Notes: generated by a model not told the origin, from the sequence alone. A stretch of 17,540 nt of DNA from Fusobacteriaceae bacterium UBA2433 (GCA_002342785.1 DDQV01000191.1:1-17540), one strand, 5' to 3'; shown: positions 1-7,088, numbered from the stretch's first letter. Numbers and translations: made by a program.

Positions 1-274
1 AATACTACGAAGCTATATCATAATTAATAGTTACTGGTATATTTGTAGTTTCAAATTTACAGATTACTTCGTGCCTCGCAATTACGGTTAGGTAAATGAA
101 CACCTTATTTTAAATCATAAAAAAAATCGTCTAAATTAATTTAGACGATTTTTTTTATGATTTAAAATAAGGTGTTCATTTACCTAACCGTAATTGCGAG
201 GCACGAAGTAATCTGTAAATTTGAAACTACAAATATACCAGTAACTATTAATTATGATATAGCTTCGTAGTATT
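1..274. repeat. Perfect 274-bp palindrome (two 137-bp arms, no spacer)
   Basis: Bases 1-137 are the exact reverse complement of bases 138-274, with the axis between 137 and 138 inside CTAAATTAATTTAG. I found no mismatch along the arms. Each arm carries the segment CGTAATTGCGAGGCACGAAG followed by TAATCTG (right arm 189-215), which resembles a widely dispersed bacterial REP-like repeat with ATTGCGAG and CGAAGCAATC blocks; that family link is from memory. No coding frame is evident. Because the element starts at the first base, it may extend leftwards beyond the window. It could be a MITE-like element, an inverted pair of dispersed repeats around a terminator, or an assembly fold-back at a contig end. 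Confidence 0.9.
119..156. terminator. Bidirectional intrinsic terminator at the palindrome centre
   Basis: Eight A (119-126), an 11-bp stem TCGTCTAAATT/AATTTAGACGA (127-148) and eight T (149-156) give a symmetric rho-independent terminator that would work on either strand. With no spacer, the innermost pairs must open to make the loop. It could end transcripts entering from the left of the window and any readthrough from the rho operon on the right. Confidence 0.65.
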
Positions 275-284
275 TTCCATAGCA

Positions 285-309
285 TTACAAATACTTCTCG
301 CAATTACGT
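285..309 (-). repeat. Decayed partial copy of the palindrome core repeat
   Basis: Read on the minus strand, this stretch gives CGTAATTGCGAG followed by AAGTA. That matches the core of the palindrome arm (CGTAATTGCGAG, then GCACGAAGTA) after loss of about five bases. The exact 12-mer CTCGCAATTACG lies at 75-86 and 297-308, and its complement at 189-200. It is a third, diverged copy only about 20 bp outside the palindrome, supporting a dispersed repeat family. Confidence 0.5.
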
Positions 310-362
310 ACATAATTATAGTATGATTATATGTTTATATAGAAGAGTTCACATTTTTGCAT

Positions 363-402
363 AAAAAAAGGCCGCATTAAAATATTAATACAGCCTCTTT
401 TT
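363..402 (-). terminator. Intrinsic terminator of the miaB-exchanger-rho unit
   Basis: On the minus strand, a 12-bp stem (396-385 with 380-369) around a four-base loop is followed by a run of seven T (369-363). Two pairs are G-U in minus-strand RNA but C-A mismatches on the plus strand, so the hairpin is built for minus-strand transcription. It lies about 25 bp after the rho stop codon. Confidence 0.8.
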
Positions 403-421
403 GTTATGAATAATTTATAGA

Positions 422-1657
422 TTAACCATTCATAGAAATTAAAAACTCTTCATTAGAAGTGGTAAATTGAATTTTTTCTTTAATAAACTCCATAGCTTCA
501 ACAGGATTCATATCGGCTAAATATTTTCTTAGAACCCACATACGTTTAACTGTTTTTTCATCTAATAATAAATCATCTCTACGAGTACTAGATTTAACTA
601 AATCAATTGCTGGGTAAATTCTACGGTTTGCAATATTTCTTTCTAATTGAAGTTCCATATTTCCAGTTCCTTTAAATTCTTCAAAGATAACGTCATCCAT
701 TCGACTTCCTGTATCTATAAGAGCTGTAGCTAAGATAGTTAAACTACCTCCACCACGAATATTTCTTGCTGATCCAAAGAATTTTTTTGGATAATATAGA
801 GCTGTTGGGTCTATACCACCAGAGATAAGTTTACCACTAGATGGTATCACAATATTATAAGCTCTTGCAAGTCTTGTTATAGAATCCATTAATATTACAA
901 TATCTTTTCCATCTTCTAATATTTTTTTTGCATTCTCCAAGACCATCTCTGTAACTTTAATATGGTTTTTAGGATCTTCATCAAAGGTAGATGAAAAAAC
1001 TTTTGCTCCATGAACTGTTTCTTTTATATCTGTAACTTCTTCAGGTCTTTCATCTATGAGTAATATCCATACTTCCAAATCTTTATTATTTTTTATAATA
1101 CTATTAGCAATATTACTTATAAGCATAGTTTTCCCAGCTTTAGGAGGGGCTACAATAAGACCTCTTTGTCCTTTTCCTAAAGGTGCAATTAGGTCGATAA
1201 CTCTTCCAGAAATATCTCCATCTCCCCCTAAAAGAATTTTTTCATTTGGATATGCTGGGATCAATTCATCAAAGGGTATACGGTTTTCTGCTTTTTCAAG
1301 ATTATCTCCATTTATTAAAAGAATTTTTCTCATAGCATAGTTTTTTTCTGTCCCTACAGGAACTCTTGCTTCACCTAAAACTATATCTCCATTTCTAATT
1401 TTGAATTTTTTTATCTGTGTAGAAGATATATATACATCTTTTTCCACATTAGTTTCACGAAGAAAACCATATCCATCATTAAATATTTCAATTTTACCCC
1501 AAGCTATAGTATGTCCATCACTTTCTCTTATATATTCTCCAATTTTTTCAATTAATTCTAACTTTTTATAGTCATAAGATCTATCTATATTTAATTTTTT
1601 AGCTATCTCCCTTAATTCTAAAAGGAGTAATCCACTTAAATCTGTCACGCTCATCAT
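422..1657 (-). CDS. rho: Transcription termination factor Rho
   Basis: Rho is the hexameric RNA-dependent ATPase/translocase that ends transcription at factor-dependent sites. Numbering from the longest frame (412 codons, GTG at 1660), the Rho_N helical region is at about 7-45, the cold-shock-like RNA-binding domain at about 50-110 with DGYGFLR at 62-68, Walker A APPKAGKT at 171-178 and Walker B VILMD at 255-259. The Q-loop, GGGSLTILATAL and RRDD segments follow. Length matches typical Rho (about 420), without the large insertions seen in some phyla. The start is a cluster GTG-ATG-ATG; AAGG at 1664-1661 lies 3 nt from the ATG at 1657 and 6 nt from the ATG at 1654, so either ATG is plausible. 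The exchanger stop TGA overlaps the ATG at 1657 (TGATG), suggesting translational coupling. Confidence 0.97.
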   Translation of the reverse strand: MMSVTDLSGLLLLELREIAKKLNIDRSYDYKKLELIEKIGEYIRESDGHTIAWGKIEIFNDGYGFLRETNVEKDVYISSTQIKKFKIRNGDIVLGEARVPVGTEKNYAMRKILLINGDNLEKAENRIPFDELIPAYPNEKILLGGDGDISGRVIDLIAPLGKGQRGLIVAPPKAGKTMLISNIANSIIKNNKDLEVWILLIDERPEEVTDIKETVHGAKVFSSTFDEDPKNHIKVTEMVLENAKKILEDGKDIVILMDSITRLARAYNIVIPSSGKLISGGIDPTALYYPKKFFGSARNIRGGGSLTILATALIDTGSRMDDVIFEEFKGTGNMELQLERNIANRRIYPAIDLVKSSTRRDDLLLDEKTVKRMWVLRKYLADMNPVEAMEFIKEKIQFTTSNEEFLISMNG

Positions 1658-2667
1658 CACCTTTTTAAATATAATATATACATTCCTATAAAGTAAACTA
1701 GTCCAATAATATACGTATCATATCTTCTTTTTTTATTTTTAAACATAACTCCCATCATAAATACTAAAAGTATTATCATAGAAAGTATAGCTGTTAACTT
1801 ATGAAATCCATTTAATGATTGATATATATATCCATCTCTAAAAAATAGATCAGTAATAAATATAATTGTTATATTAAATAAATTACTTCCGAGTAAATTT
1901 CCAGCGGCCATATCATATGACTTTAATTTAATAGCTTCAATACTCACAGTTAGTTCAGGTAAAGATGTTGCCAAAGCTATCAATATAAGTCCTACAAAAG
2001 ATTCTCCCAATTCAATTCCAAAAAATGGAGTACTAGCGATTCTATCTCCAACAAAACTAATCCCTGTTCCCAAAACAACTACAAAAAATGCATTGAGAGC
2101 AAATCCTTTTTTTGCTTCTACTAGAGTTATATCACCCTCTTCTACCTCATGGAATTCATCTATTTCTTCTTCTAATTTTTTACTAAATTTATTATTTTTT
2201 TGGTGTTCATAAAGGTAGATAGATTTCATTGCTATAAAATAAACTCCTAAGATTATTAGAGAGAATAAACTAATATTCATAATTCCTTCTGTTGGAAATG
2301 AAAATCCTAATAAAAATATTAGAGTTAAAATTATAGACCAAAAACCAGCCATAAAATTTTCGCTACTCACTTTAGATGAAAAAGAGGTAGATTTTAAAAC
2401 AAATATATCAACTATAAATACCACAAAAATATTAAATAAATTACTTCCAAATATATTTGAAACTGCCATTTGGGGATTTCCCATAAGGGTAGAACTAATA
2501 CTCGTTACCATCTCTGGAAGGGAGGTTACAGCTGCTAACATAACTATTCCTATCCACGATTTATCAATACCCATCAAGTCTCCAATAGCATTTCCATATA
2601 GACTTAATTTCTTACCAACTACTATTATAAATCCTGCAAGTATTGCAAAGATTAATATGTTGTACAT
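1657..2667 (-). CDS. CaCA-family calcium/sodium (or other cation) antiporter
   Basis: Predicted inner-membrane cation exchanger of the Ca2+:cation antiporter superfamily (YrbG-like), 336 residues, about ten hydrophobic segments. The two inverted alpha-repeats are clear. Repeat 1 has AAVTSLPEMV at 45-54 and GSNLFNI at 74-80; repeat 2 has ALATSLPELTVS at 231-242 and GNLLGSNLFN at 256-265. The two TSLPE glutamates are the ion-binding residues of the family. The halves are joined by a charged acidic loop at about 155-187. The start ATG has AGAGGTGAG just upstream. It follows miaB by 15 nt and its stop overlaps the rho start, so the three genes probably share a transcript. The transported ions cannot be fixed from sequence; Ca2+/Na+ or K+-dependent exchange is the family default. 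Confidence 0.88.
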   Translation of the reverse strand: MYNILIFAILAGFIIVVGKKLSLYGNAIGDLMGIDKSWIGIVMLAAVTSLPEMVTSISSTLMGNPQMAVSNIFGSNLFNIFVVFIVDIFVLKSTSFSSKVSSENFMAGFWSIILTLIFLLGFSFPTEGIMNISLFSLIILGVYFIAMKSIYLYEHQKNNKFSKKLEEEIDEFHEVEEGDITLVEAKKGFALNAFFVVVLGTGISFVGDRIASTPFFGIELGESFVGLILIALATSLPELTVSIEAIKLKSYDMAAGNLLGSNLFNITIIFITDLFFRDGYIYQSLNGFHKLTAILSMIILLVFMMGVMFKNKKRRYDTYIIGLVYFIGMYILYLKR

Positions 2668-2682
2668 TTTCTCACCTCTAGT

Positions 2683-4011
2683 TTATATTAACTCTCCGTA
2701 TAGAGTCCATGTTTTTGCTTTTACAATTTTGACATCTACAAAAGTTCCCTTTAAAGAAATATCTCCTTCAAAGATAACTACTTTATTTTCACTTGTTCTT
2801 CCTGTCATTTTTTCATTATTTCTGTGGCTAGGACCTTCTACTAAAACTTTTACAGTCTTACCTAAGAAACTTAAACTATATTCCTTTGCATTTTCATTTT
2901 GAACTTCTATCAACCTTTGTAATCTAGATTTTTTTATCTCTTCTGAGATTTGTTCTTCCATTGTAGCTGCTGGTGTTCCCTCTCTAATTGAGTACATAAA
3001 CATATAAGCATTTTCATATTTAACATCTCTAATTAAATCCATAGTTTCTAAAAAATCTTTTTCAGTTTCCCCTGGAAATCCAACTATGATATCTGTAGTT
3101 AATGATATATTTGGAAGTGATTTTCTTATCTGTTCTATGAGATTTAAATAATCTTCCCTAGTATATTTTCTATTCATTGCTTTTAACATCTTAGTAGAAC
3201 CAGATTGTGCAGGTAGGTGAAGATTTCTAGCTATCTTTTCTGGATATTTAGCTGCTACCTCTAAGACATCTAGAGTTAGATCTTTTGGATGTGGTGAAAC
3301 ATATCTAATCCAATAATCTCCCTCGATTTGACAAATTTCTTCAAGAAGTTTAGCAAAATTTACTTCATCACTGTTATCAAAATCTCTTCCATAAGAATTT
3401 ACATTTTGTCCTAATAATAATATTTCCTTATATCCTTTTTTTATATATTTTCTTACATCTTCTACAATATCTTTCATAGGAACAGATCTTTCACGTCCTC
3501 TTACATAGGGAACTATACAATATGTACAAAAATTATTACAACCATAATTTATAACTACAGAAGCTAAGATTCCCTCTCCAAAATTAGCATCTATCCTAGG
3601 AGGTAGTTCATCTTCTTTGTTTGTTAATACTACATGTTCTGCTTCTCCAGCTAATATTTTTTTCATGATATCTGGTAGTTGTGATATATTTTGATTTCCA
3701 ATAACTATATCTACGTGGGGAGCTCTTTCTAATATATATTCTTTTTCCTCTTGAGCTACACAACCTGTTACACCTATTATCATCTTAGTTTTTCTAGCGT
3801 TCTTTATAGTTTTTAGATTTCCTAGTTTTCCCTCTATTCTTCCAGCTGCTCCAGCTCTTACAGTACATGTGTTTAGAAATACTGCATCTGTATCGTGGAT
3901 GTCATCTGTCATTTCATATCCATTTTCTTCTAATATTTTTTTAATTTTAGCCGTCTCATTTACATTCATTTGACAACCATATGTTACTATTGTAGCTTTT
4001 TTCTTACTCAT
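2683..4011 (-). CDS. miaB: tRNA-2-methylthio-N6-dimethylallyladenosine synthase MiaB
   Basis: Radical-SAM methylthiotransferase that adds the 2-methylthio group to i6A37 in tRNAs reading UNN codons. The 442 residues match MiaB length. The N-terminal UPF0004 domain has three auxiliary-cluster cysteines: C13 in YGCQMN, C49 in NTCTVR and C84 in VTGC. The radical-SAM triad is C158, C162 and C165 in YGCNNFCTYC, followed by VRGRERS. A TRAM RNA-binding domain ends the protein (about 375-442). The YGCQMN and NTCTVR motifs fit MiaB better than the related MtaB or RimO, though paralogue assignment is by motif only. The start ATG at 4011 has GGAGG eight bases upstream. It heads the miaB-exchanger-rho unit. 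Confidence 0.95.
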   Translation of the reverse strand: MSKKKATIVTYGCQMNVNETAKIKKILEENGYEMTDDIHDTDAVFLNTCTVRAGAAGRIEGKLGNLKTIKNARKTKMIIGVTGCVAQEEKEYILERAPHVDIVIGNQNISQLPDIMKKILAGEAEHVVLTNKEDELPPRIDANFGEGILASVVINYGCNNFCTYCIVPYVRGRERSVPMKDIVEDVRKYIKKGYKEILLLGQNVNSYGRDFDNSDEVNFAKLLEEICQIEGDYWIRYVSPHPKDLTLDVLEVAAKYPEKIARNLHLPAQSGSTKMLKAMNRKYTREDYLNLIEQIRKSLPNISLTTDIIVGFPGETEKDFLETMDLIRDVKYENAYMFMYSIREGTPAATMEEQISEEIKKSRLQRLIEVQNENAKEYSLSFLGKTVKVLVEGPSHRNNEKMTGRTSENKVVIFEGDISLKGTFVDVKIVKAKTWTLYGELI

Positions 4012-4037
4012 TAATTTCCTCCATCCAATATCTTTTA

Positions 4038-4066
4038 TACATAAAATTTAATCCTATTTATTGTAA
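4038..4066 (-). promoter_or_regulatory. Candidate promoter of the miaB-exchanger-rho unit
   Basis: In the 80-bp gap between ogg and miaB, the minus strand has TTACAA (4066-4061), a 17-bp spacer and TATGTA (4043-4038), ahead of the GGAGG of miaB. The match is moderate in an AT-rich background, so readthrough from ogg is an alternative. Confidence 0.35.
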
Positions 4067-4091
4067 CATAATCCTTAGTTTTTCGATAGGA

Positions 4092-4745
4092 TTACTTAAA
4101 CACTTCCCCTGCTTCTAAATACCATAATAGTAGATCAAAATGATCCATGGGGATCTTAGTTTTTTTACAATAATCTTTAATTTTTTTTTCTATCTCTAAA
4201 TATTTTTTAGGAGTTATAGTTTTAGGAATCTCATCTATTACTCCTAATCTCATTATATTTTTTAATATATGTCTATCTAAAATTGCTATCTCATCTCCAA
4301 ATCCTATATTTCTAAGAAAATGACTAGCTTCTTTATATCCAATTCCCTTTATATTTTTTATCAACCAAATTCTTTTTTCAAAAACGTCTCCAATCTTATC
4401 TACCAATGTTTTAGTTATTATTCTTCCCTCTTCATCTTTCATAAATTCACGAAGGGTAACCAAATTTTTTGCTTTGGTATTTTTAAATCTTACTGTATTT
4501 AGATATGGTAGTAAATCATCTACCATTCCAGTCCAAAATACTCCAGCTTCTACCATTCCATCGATTGCTTTTTCTGCTCCTCTAGCTTTAGACTGAGGTG
4601 TTAGAATACAAAAAGCAAGTTCTTTATGAACGTCTTCATTGTTTCCATTAAACCAAATTTCCTTGTACCCGTCTATCCTAGCTTCTATTAACGGTTTTAT
4701 TTTTTTATAGACTTCCCTTACCTCTATTAAATATTCATTACTCAT
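4092..4745 (-). CDS. ogg: 8-oxoguanine DNA glycosylase/AP lyase, Ogg2 type
   Basis: Base-excision repair enzyme that removes 8-oxoguanine and nicks the abasic site, of the HhH-GPD superfamily. The 217 residues fit the short Ogg2 family, known first from archaea (Methanocaldococcus type) and some bacteria, rather than the longer OGG1 or the 4Fe-4S Nth/MutY enzymes; no cysteine cluster is present. The helix-hairpin-helix is at about 128-147 (IKGIGYKEASHFL). K138 is the expected Schiff-base lysine and D157 in ILDRHIL the catalytic aspartate, 19 residues apart as in OGG1. The protein ends in lysine (GEVFK); in Ogg2 enzymes the terminal lysine is reported to help tell 8-oxoguanine from guanine. 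The ribosome site is GAGGAGG. It is divergent from the aminomutase gene and 80 bp upstream of miaB. Confidence 0.85.
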   Translation of the reverse strand: MSNEYLIEVREVYKKIKPLIEARIDGYKEIWFNGNNEDVHKELAFCILTPQSKARGAEKAIDGMVEAGVFWTGMVDDLLPYLNTVRFKNTKAKNLVTLREFMKDEEGRIITKTLVDKIGDVFEKRIWLIKNIKGIGYKEASHFLRNIGFGDEIAILDRHILKNIMRLGVIDEIPKTITPKKYLEIEKKIKDYCKKTKIPMDHFDLLLWYLEAGEVFK

Positions 4746-4793
4746 CTATTATCCTCCTCGTTATTAATATTAAATTAAAATTGATTTAAACTA

Positions 4794-4822
4794 ATTATAC
4801 ATTAATTTTTTTATCTTATCAG
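4794..4822 (-). promoter_or_regulatory. Weak candidate promoter for ogg
   Basis: The minus strand has a good -10 box TATAAT (4799-4794), but the hexamer 17 bp upstream (4822-4817, CTGATA) is a poor -35 box. It is the best candidate in the divergent 249-bp gap. I saw no strong hairpin or reading frame elsewhere in this very AT-rich gap. Confidence 0.25.
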
Positions 4823-4912
4823 AAAAAGATTTAATTTTTTTAATATAAATATTATAGAGTATATAATATATCAATTTTATGGATAGATATTATTCATATT
4901 ATTTATCAAAAT

Positions 4913-4941
4913 TTGACAAACTGTAGATATATCCGTATAAT
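4913..4941 (+). promoter_or_regulatory. Consensus sigma-70-type promoter for the aminomutase gene
   Basis: TTGACA (4913-4918), a 17-bp spacer and TATAAT (4936-4941) match both consensus hexamers exactly. Transcription would start near 4948, giving a leader of about 47 nt that ends in AGGAGGT at 4981-4987. No repressor operator stands out. Confidence 0.85.
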
Positions 4942-4994
4942 TTATATATAGAATATATTATATATATTATTTAACAACTTAGGAGGTAGATATT

Positions 4995-6248
4995 TTGACG
5001 AGTAGAGAAATTTCTTTAAATAGAGCTAAAGAACTTAAGGGTACTATAGATGATTATTTAATTGCAAAAGATATGATACCAACTGGTATGAGCGAAAGTG
5101 TTAGAAAACAATTTCAAATTTCAAAGACCATCCTTTTAAAGCATTTTAAGGCTACAGAAAAGGATTGGAATGATTTTAAATGGCAACTTTCAAATAGAAT
5201 CACAGATGTTAAAACTTTAAGCTTGATCTTAGATCTAAGTGAGGAAGAAAAAAAAGAGATTCAAAGTGTTGGAGATAAGTATAGATGGGCAATTTCACCA
5301 TACTATGCCTGTTTACTTGATCCAAAAGATAGATATGACCCTATTCGATTGCTTGGAATTCCTGCATCTATCGAATTAGAAAATAACTCTGGAGATGCAG
5401 ATCCAATGGGAGAGGAATATACTAATCCTGCTGGAACTATCACTAGAAGATATCCAGATAGACTTATTATAAATACAACTAATGAATGTGCAATGTATTG
5501 TAGACATTGTCAAAGAAGGAGAAATATAGGTGAAAGTGATAGTTCTACAAACGATAGAGATCTTTTAGAATCTATCGAATATATTAGAAATAATTCTGAG
5601 ATTAGAGATGTTTTACTTACTGGAGGAGATGTCTTGGCTCTTTCAGATTCTAGATTAGAGTGGATCTTAGCTGAACTTAGAACTATTCCCCATGTAGAAA
5701 TAATTAGGATAGGTAGTAGAACTCCTGTTACTCTTCCTCAAAGGATCACAGATAATTTAGTTAATATGATAAAGAAGTATCATCCAATCTATTTAAATAC
5801 ACACTTTAATCATCCAAAAGAAATAACTCCTGAAGCTAAGGCTGCCTGTGAAAAATTAGCTAATAATGGGATACCCTTAGGAAATCAAGCAGTTTTATTA
5901 AATGGTATCAACAACAATAAATTTATAATGAGACTTTTAAATCAAGAGTTATTAAAAGTAAGGTGTAGACCATACTATATTTTCCATGCAAAACATGTTC
6001 AAGGAACTGAGCATTTTAATACATCTATAGATGATGGATTGGAAATAATGGAATATCTAAGAGGATTTACATCTGGGATGGCTATTCCAACTTATATTAT
6101 TAATGCACCAAAGGGTCAAGGAAAAACACCTTTGATGCCTCAATATATGCTATCCCGTGGGACAGATTATGTTATGATTAGAACTTGGGAAGGCAAAGTT
6201 ATTAAGTATGAAAACCATCCTACAAAAAATATAAAAGAGATCTATTAA
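4995..6248 (+). CDS. eam: Radical-SAM/PLP aminomutase, probably glutamate 2,3-aminomutase
   Basis: KamA-family enzyme using a 4Fe-4S cluster, SAM and PLP to move an amino group from C2 to C3; 417 residues. The radical-SAM cysteines are C165, C169 and C172 in CAMYCRHC, and the PLP lysine is K377 in APKGQGKTP. In lysine 2,3-aminomutase two aspartates (D293, D330 in the clostridial enzyme) bind the substrate's distal amine. The matching positions here are K333 (HAKHV) and N370 (IINAPKG), the pair described for glutamate 2,3-aminomutase, with the same 37-residue spacing. The product would be beta-glutamate, a compatible solute; that role is inferred. The start is TTG at 4995, eight bases after AGGAGG; no better ATG lies nearby. 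Monocistronic, with its own consensus promoter and terminator and no lysine-fermentation genes beside it. Confidence 0.85.
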   Translation: MTSREISLNRAKELKGTIDDYLIAKDMIPTGMSESVRKQFQISKTILLKHFKATEKDWNDFKWQLSNRITDVKTLSLILDLSEEEKKEIQSVGDKYRWAISPYYACLLDPKDRYDPIRLLGIPASIELENNSGDADPMGEEYTNPAGTITRRYPDRLIINTTNECAMYCRHCQRRRNIGESDSSTNDRDLLESIEYIRNNSEIRDVLLTGGDVLALSDSRLEWILAELRTIPHVEIIRIGSRTPVTLPQRITDNLVNMIKKYHPIYLNTHFNHPKEITPEAKAACEKLANNGIPLGNQAVLLNGINNNKFIMRLLNQELLKVRCRPYYIFHAKHVQGTEHFNTSIDDGLEIMEYLRGFTSGMAIPTYIINAPKGQGKTPLMPQYMLSRGTDYVMIRTWEGKVIKYENHPTKNIKEIY

Positions 6249-6262
6249 TTAAAAAAATTATC

Positions 6263-6292
6263 AGTAGCCGATTTATATTGGCTACTTTTTTT
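6263..6292 (+). terminator. Intrinsic terminator of the aminomutase gene
   Basis: A 7-bp stem AGTAGCC/GGCTACT (6263-6269 with 6280-6286) around a ten-base loop is followed by a T run to 6292, starting 14 bp after the stop codon. Confidence 0.85.
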
Positions 6293-6315
6293 ACCTCGTT
6301 ATTATCTCTCATTCC

Positions 6316-6344
6316 TTGTTTTTTTATAAATCTTATGGTAATAT
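6316..6344 (+). promoter_or_regulatory. xpt: Promoter of the xpt riboswitch transcript
   Basis: TTGTTT (6316-6321), a 17-bp spacer and TAATAT (6339-6344) with an extended -10 TGG just before it. The expected start near 6351 would put the 5' end of the RNA right at the first strand of the riboswitch, supporting the assignment. Confidence 0.65.
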
Positions 6345-6350
6345 AGATGA

Positions 6351-6428
6351 AATCAATTCTCGTATATTTTCTTGATAAGGAAGAAAGTTTCTACTAGCTG
6401 CCGTAAATAGCTAACTATGGGTGTAATT
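6351..6428 (+). ncRNA. Purine riboswitch aptamer, guanine/hypoxanthine class
   Basis: The aptamer core closely matches the Bacillus xpt riboswitch. P2 is TTTCTT/AAGAAA (6368-6373, 6381-6386) with loop GATAAGG. J2/3 is GTTTCTAC (6387-6394). P3 is TAGCTG/TAGCTA with loop CCGTAAA at 6401-6407. J3/1 is ACTAT (6414-6418). The GG of L2 and CC of L3 can make the loop-loop kiss. The base at the specificity position (74 in Bacillus numbering) is C6415, which pairs with guanine; adenine riboswitches have U there. P1 is weak and partly mismatched. Its position directly before xpt fits feedback control of purine salvage. Confidence 0.92.
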
Positions 6429-6433
6429 TAAAG

Positions 6434-6485
6434 AAAAATGTTTTCTTAATAATTTCACTCAATATGAGGTATTTAAAACATTTTT
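6434..6485 (+). promoter_or_regulatory. Expression platform of the xpt riboswitch
   Basis: AAAAATGTTTT (6434-6444) can pair with AAAACATTTTT (6475-6485), which ends directly before the GGAGG of xpt at 6486-6490; a small CTCA/TGAG hairpin sits inside. The alternative partner is AATTTCACTC (6451-6460), which pairs at nine of ten positions with GGGTGTAATT (6419-6428), the 3' strand of P1. Ligand-bound P1 and this second pairing exclude each other. The outer stem has only one G-C pair, so it is a weak terminator. Whether control acts on transcription or translation is not settled by the sequence. Confidence 0.55.
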
Positions 6486-6501
6486 GGAGGTTTAATTAAT
6501 T

Positions 6502-7077
6502 ATGAAAATATTACATGATACTATATTAAAGGATGGATTAGCTTTGTCAGACTCAATCTTAAAAGTTGATTCATTTATTAATCATCAAATAGATCCTAAA
6601 CTCATGAACTTAGTAGGAAAAGAGTTTGTAAAAAGATTTCAAGATAAGAAGATAGACAAAGTTTTAACTATTGAAGCTTCTGGAATAGCACCTGCTATGA
6701 TAACTGCTTTAGAATTAGGAGTTCCTATGGTCTTTGCTAAAAAACATAAACCAATTACTATGGATAATTTTTATTCAACTACAGTATATTCATTTACTAA
6801 GGAAAAAAATTATAATTTAACAGTTTCAAAAGAATTTATAAAAGAAGGGGAAAATATCCTTTTAATAGATGATTTTTTATCTGCAGGAAATGCAATACTT
6901 GGTCTTAGAGATATAGTAAATCAAGGTGGTGCAAATGTTGTAGGAGTTGGAATTGTTATTGAAAAAGGTTTTAAAGAGGGTAGAAAAAATCTTTTAAAAG
7001 AAGGATTCCATCTAGAGTCACTTGCCATTGTAGAAAAGATGGAAAAAGGTAAGATTACATTAAATAAAATTAAATAA
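6502..7077 (+). CDS. xpt: Xanthine phosphoribosyltransferase
   Basis: Purine salvage enzyme making XMP from xanthine and PRPP in the cytoplasm; 191 residues against about 194 for Bacillus Xpt. The PRPP-binding motif is NILLIDDFLSAGNA at 118-131, and VLTIEASGIAPA at 54-65 is typical of Xpt rather than of hypoxanthine or adenine phosphoribosyltransferases. The ATG at 6502 follows GGAGG by 11 nt, slightly long. The guanine-class riboswitch immediately upstream supports the identity and implies repression when guanine or hypoxanthine is plentiful. No permease gene (pbuX) follows; the gene stands alone and ends in a strong hairpin shared with the convergent aromatic operon. Confidence 0.94.
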   Translation: MKILHDTILKDGLALSDSILKVDSFINHQIDPKLMNLVGKEFVKRFQDKKIDKVLTIEASGIAPAMITALELGVPMVFAKKHKPITMDNFYSTTVYSFTKEKNYNLTVSKEFIKEGENILLIDDFLSAGNAILGLRDIVNQGGANVVGVGIVIEKGFKEGRKNLLKEGFHLESLAIVEKMEKGKITLNKIK

Positions 7078-7088
7078 AATTTTAGATG

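Noticed and set aside
1..309. CRISPR array or integron attachment site
   Set aside because: There is one palindrome plus one decayed copy, with no regularly spaced direct repeats and no integrase or cas gene nearby.
1056..1340. Plus-strand open frame inside rho, and similar antisense frames inside the exchanger, aroE, pheA, aroB, DAHP synthase and trpA genes
   Set aside because: They are mirror frames of well-recognised genes, lack convincing ribosome sites and show no family motifs.
4746..4912. Small gene or structured RNA in the divergent ogg/aminomutase gap
   Set aside because: Only AT-rich sequence with the promoter elements listed; no frame with a ribosome site and no stable hairpin.
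4995..6248. Lysine 2,3-aminomutase
   Set aside because: Both lysine-binding aspartates are replaced (K333, N370), as in glutamate 2,3-aminomutase.
6351..6428. Adenine riboswitch
   Set aside because: The specificity position is C, not U, and the downstream gene is xpt.
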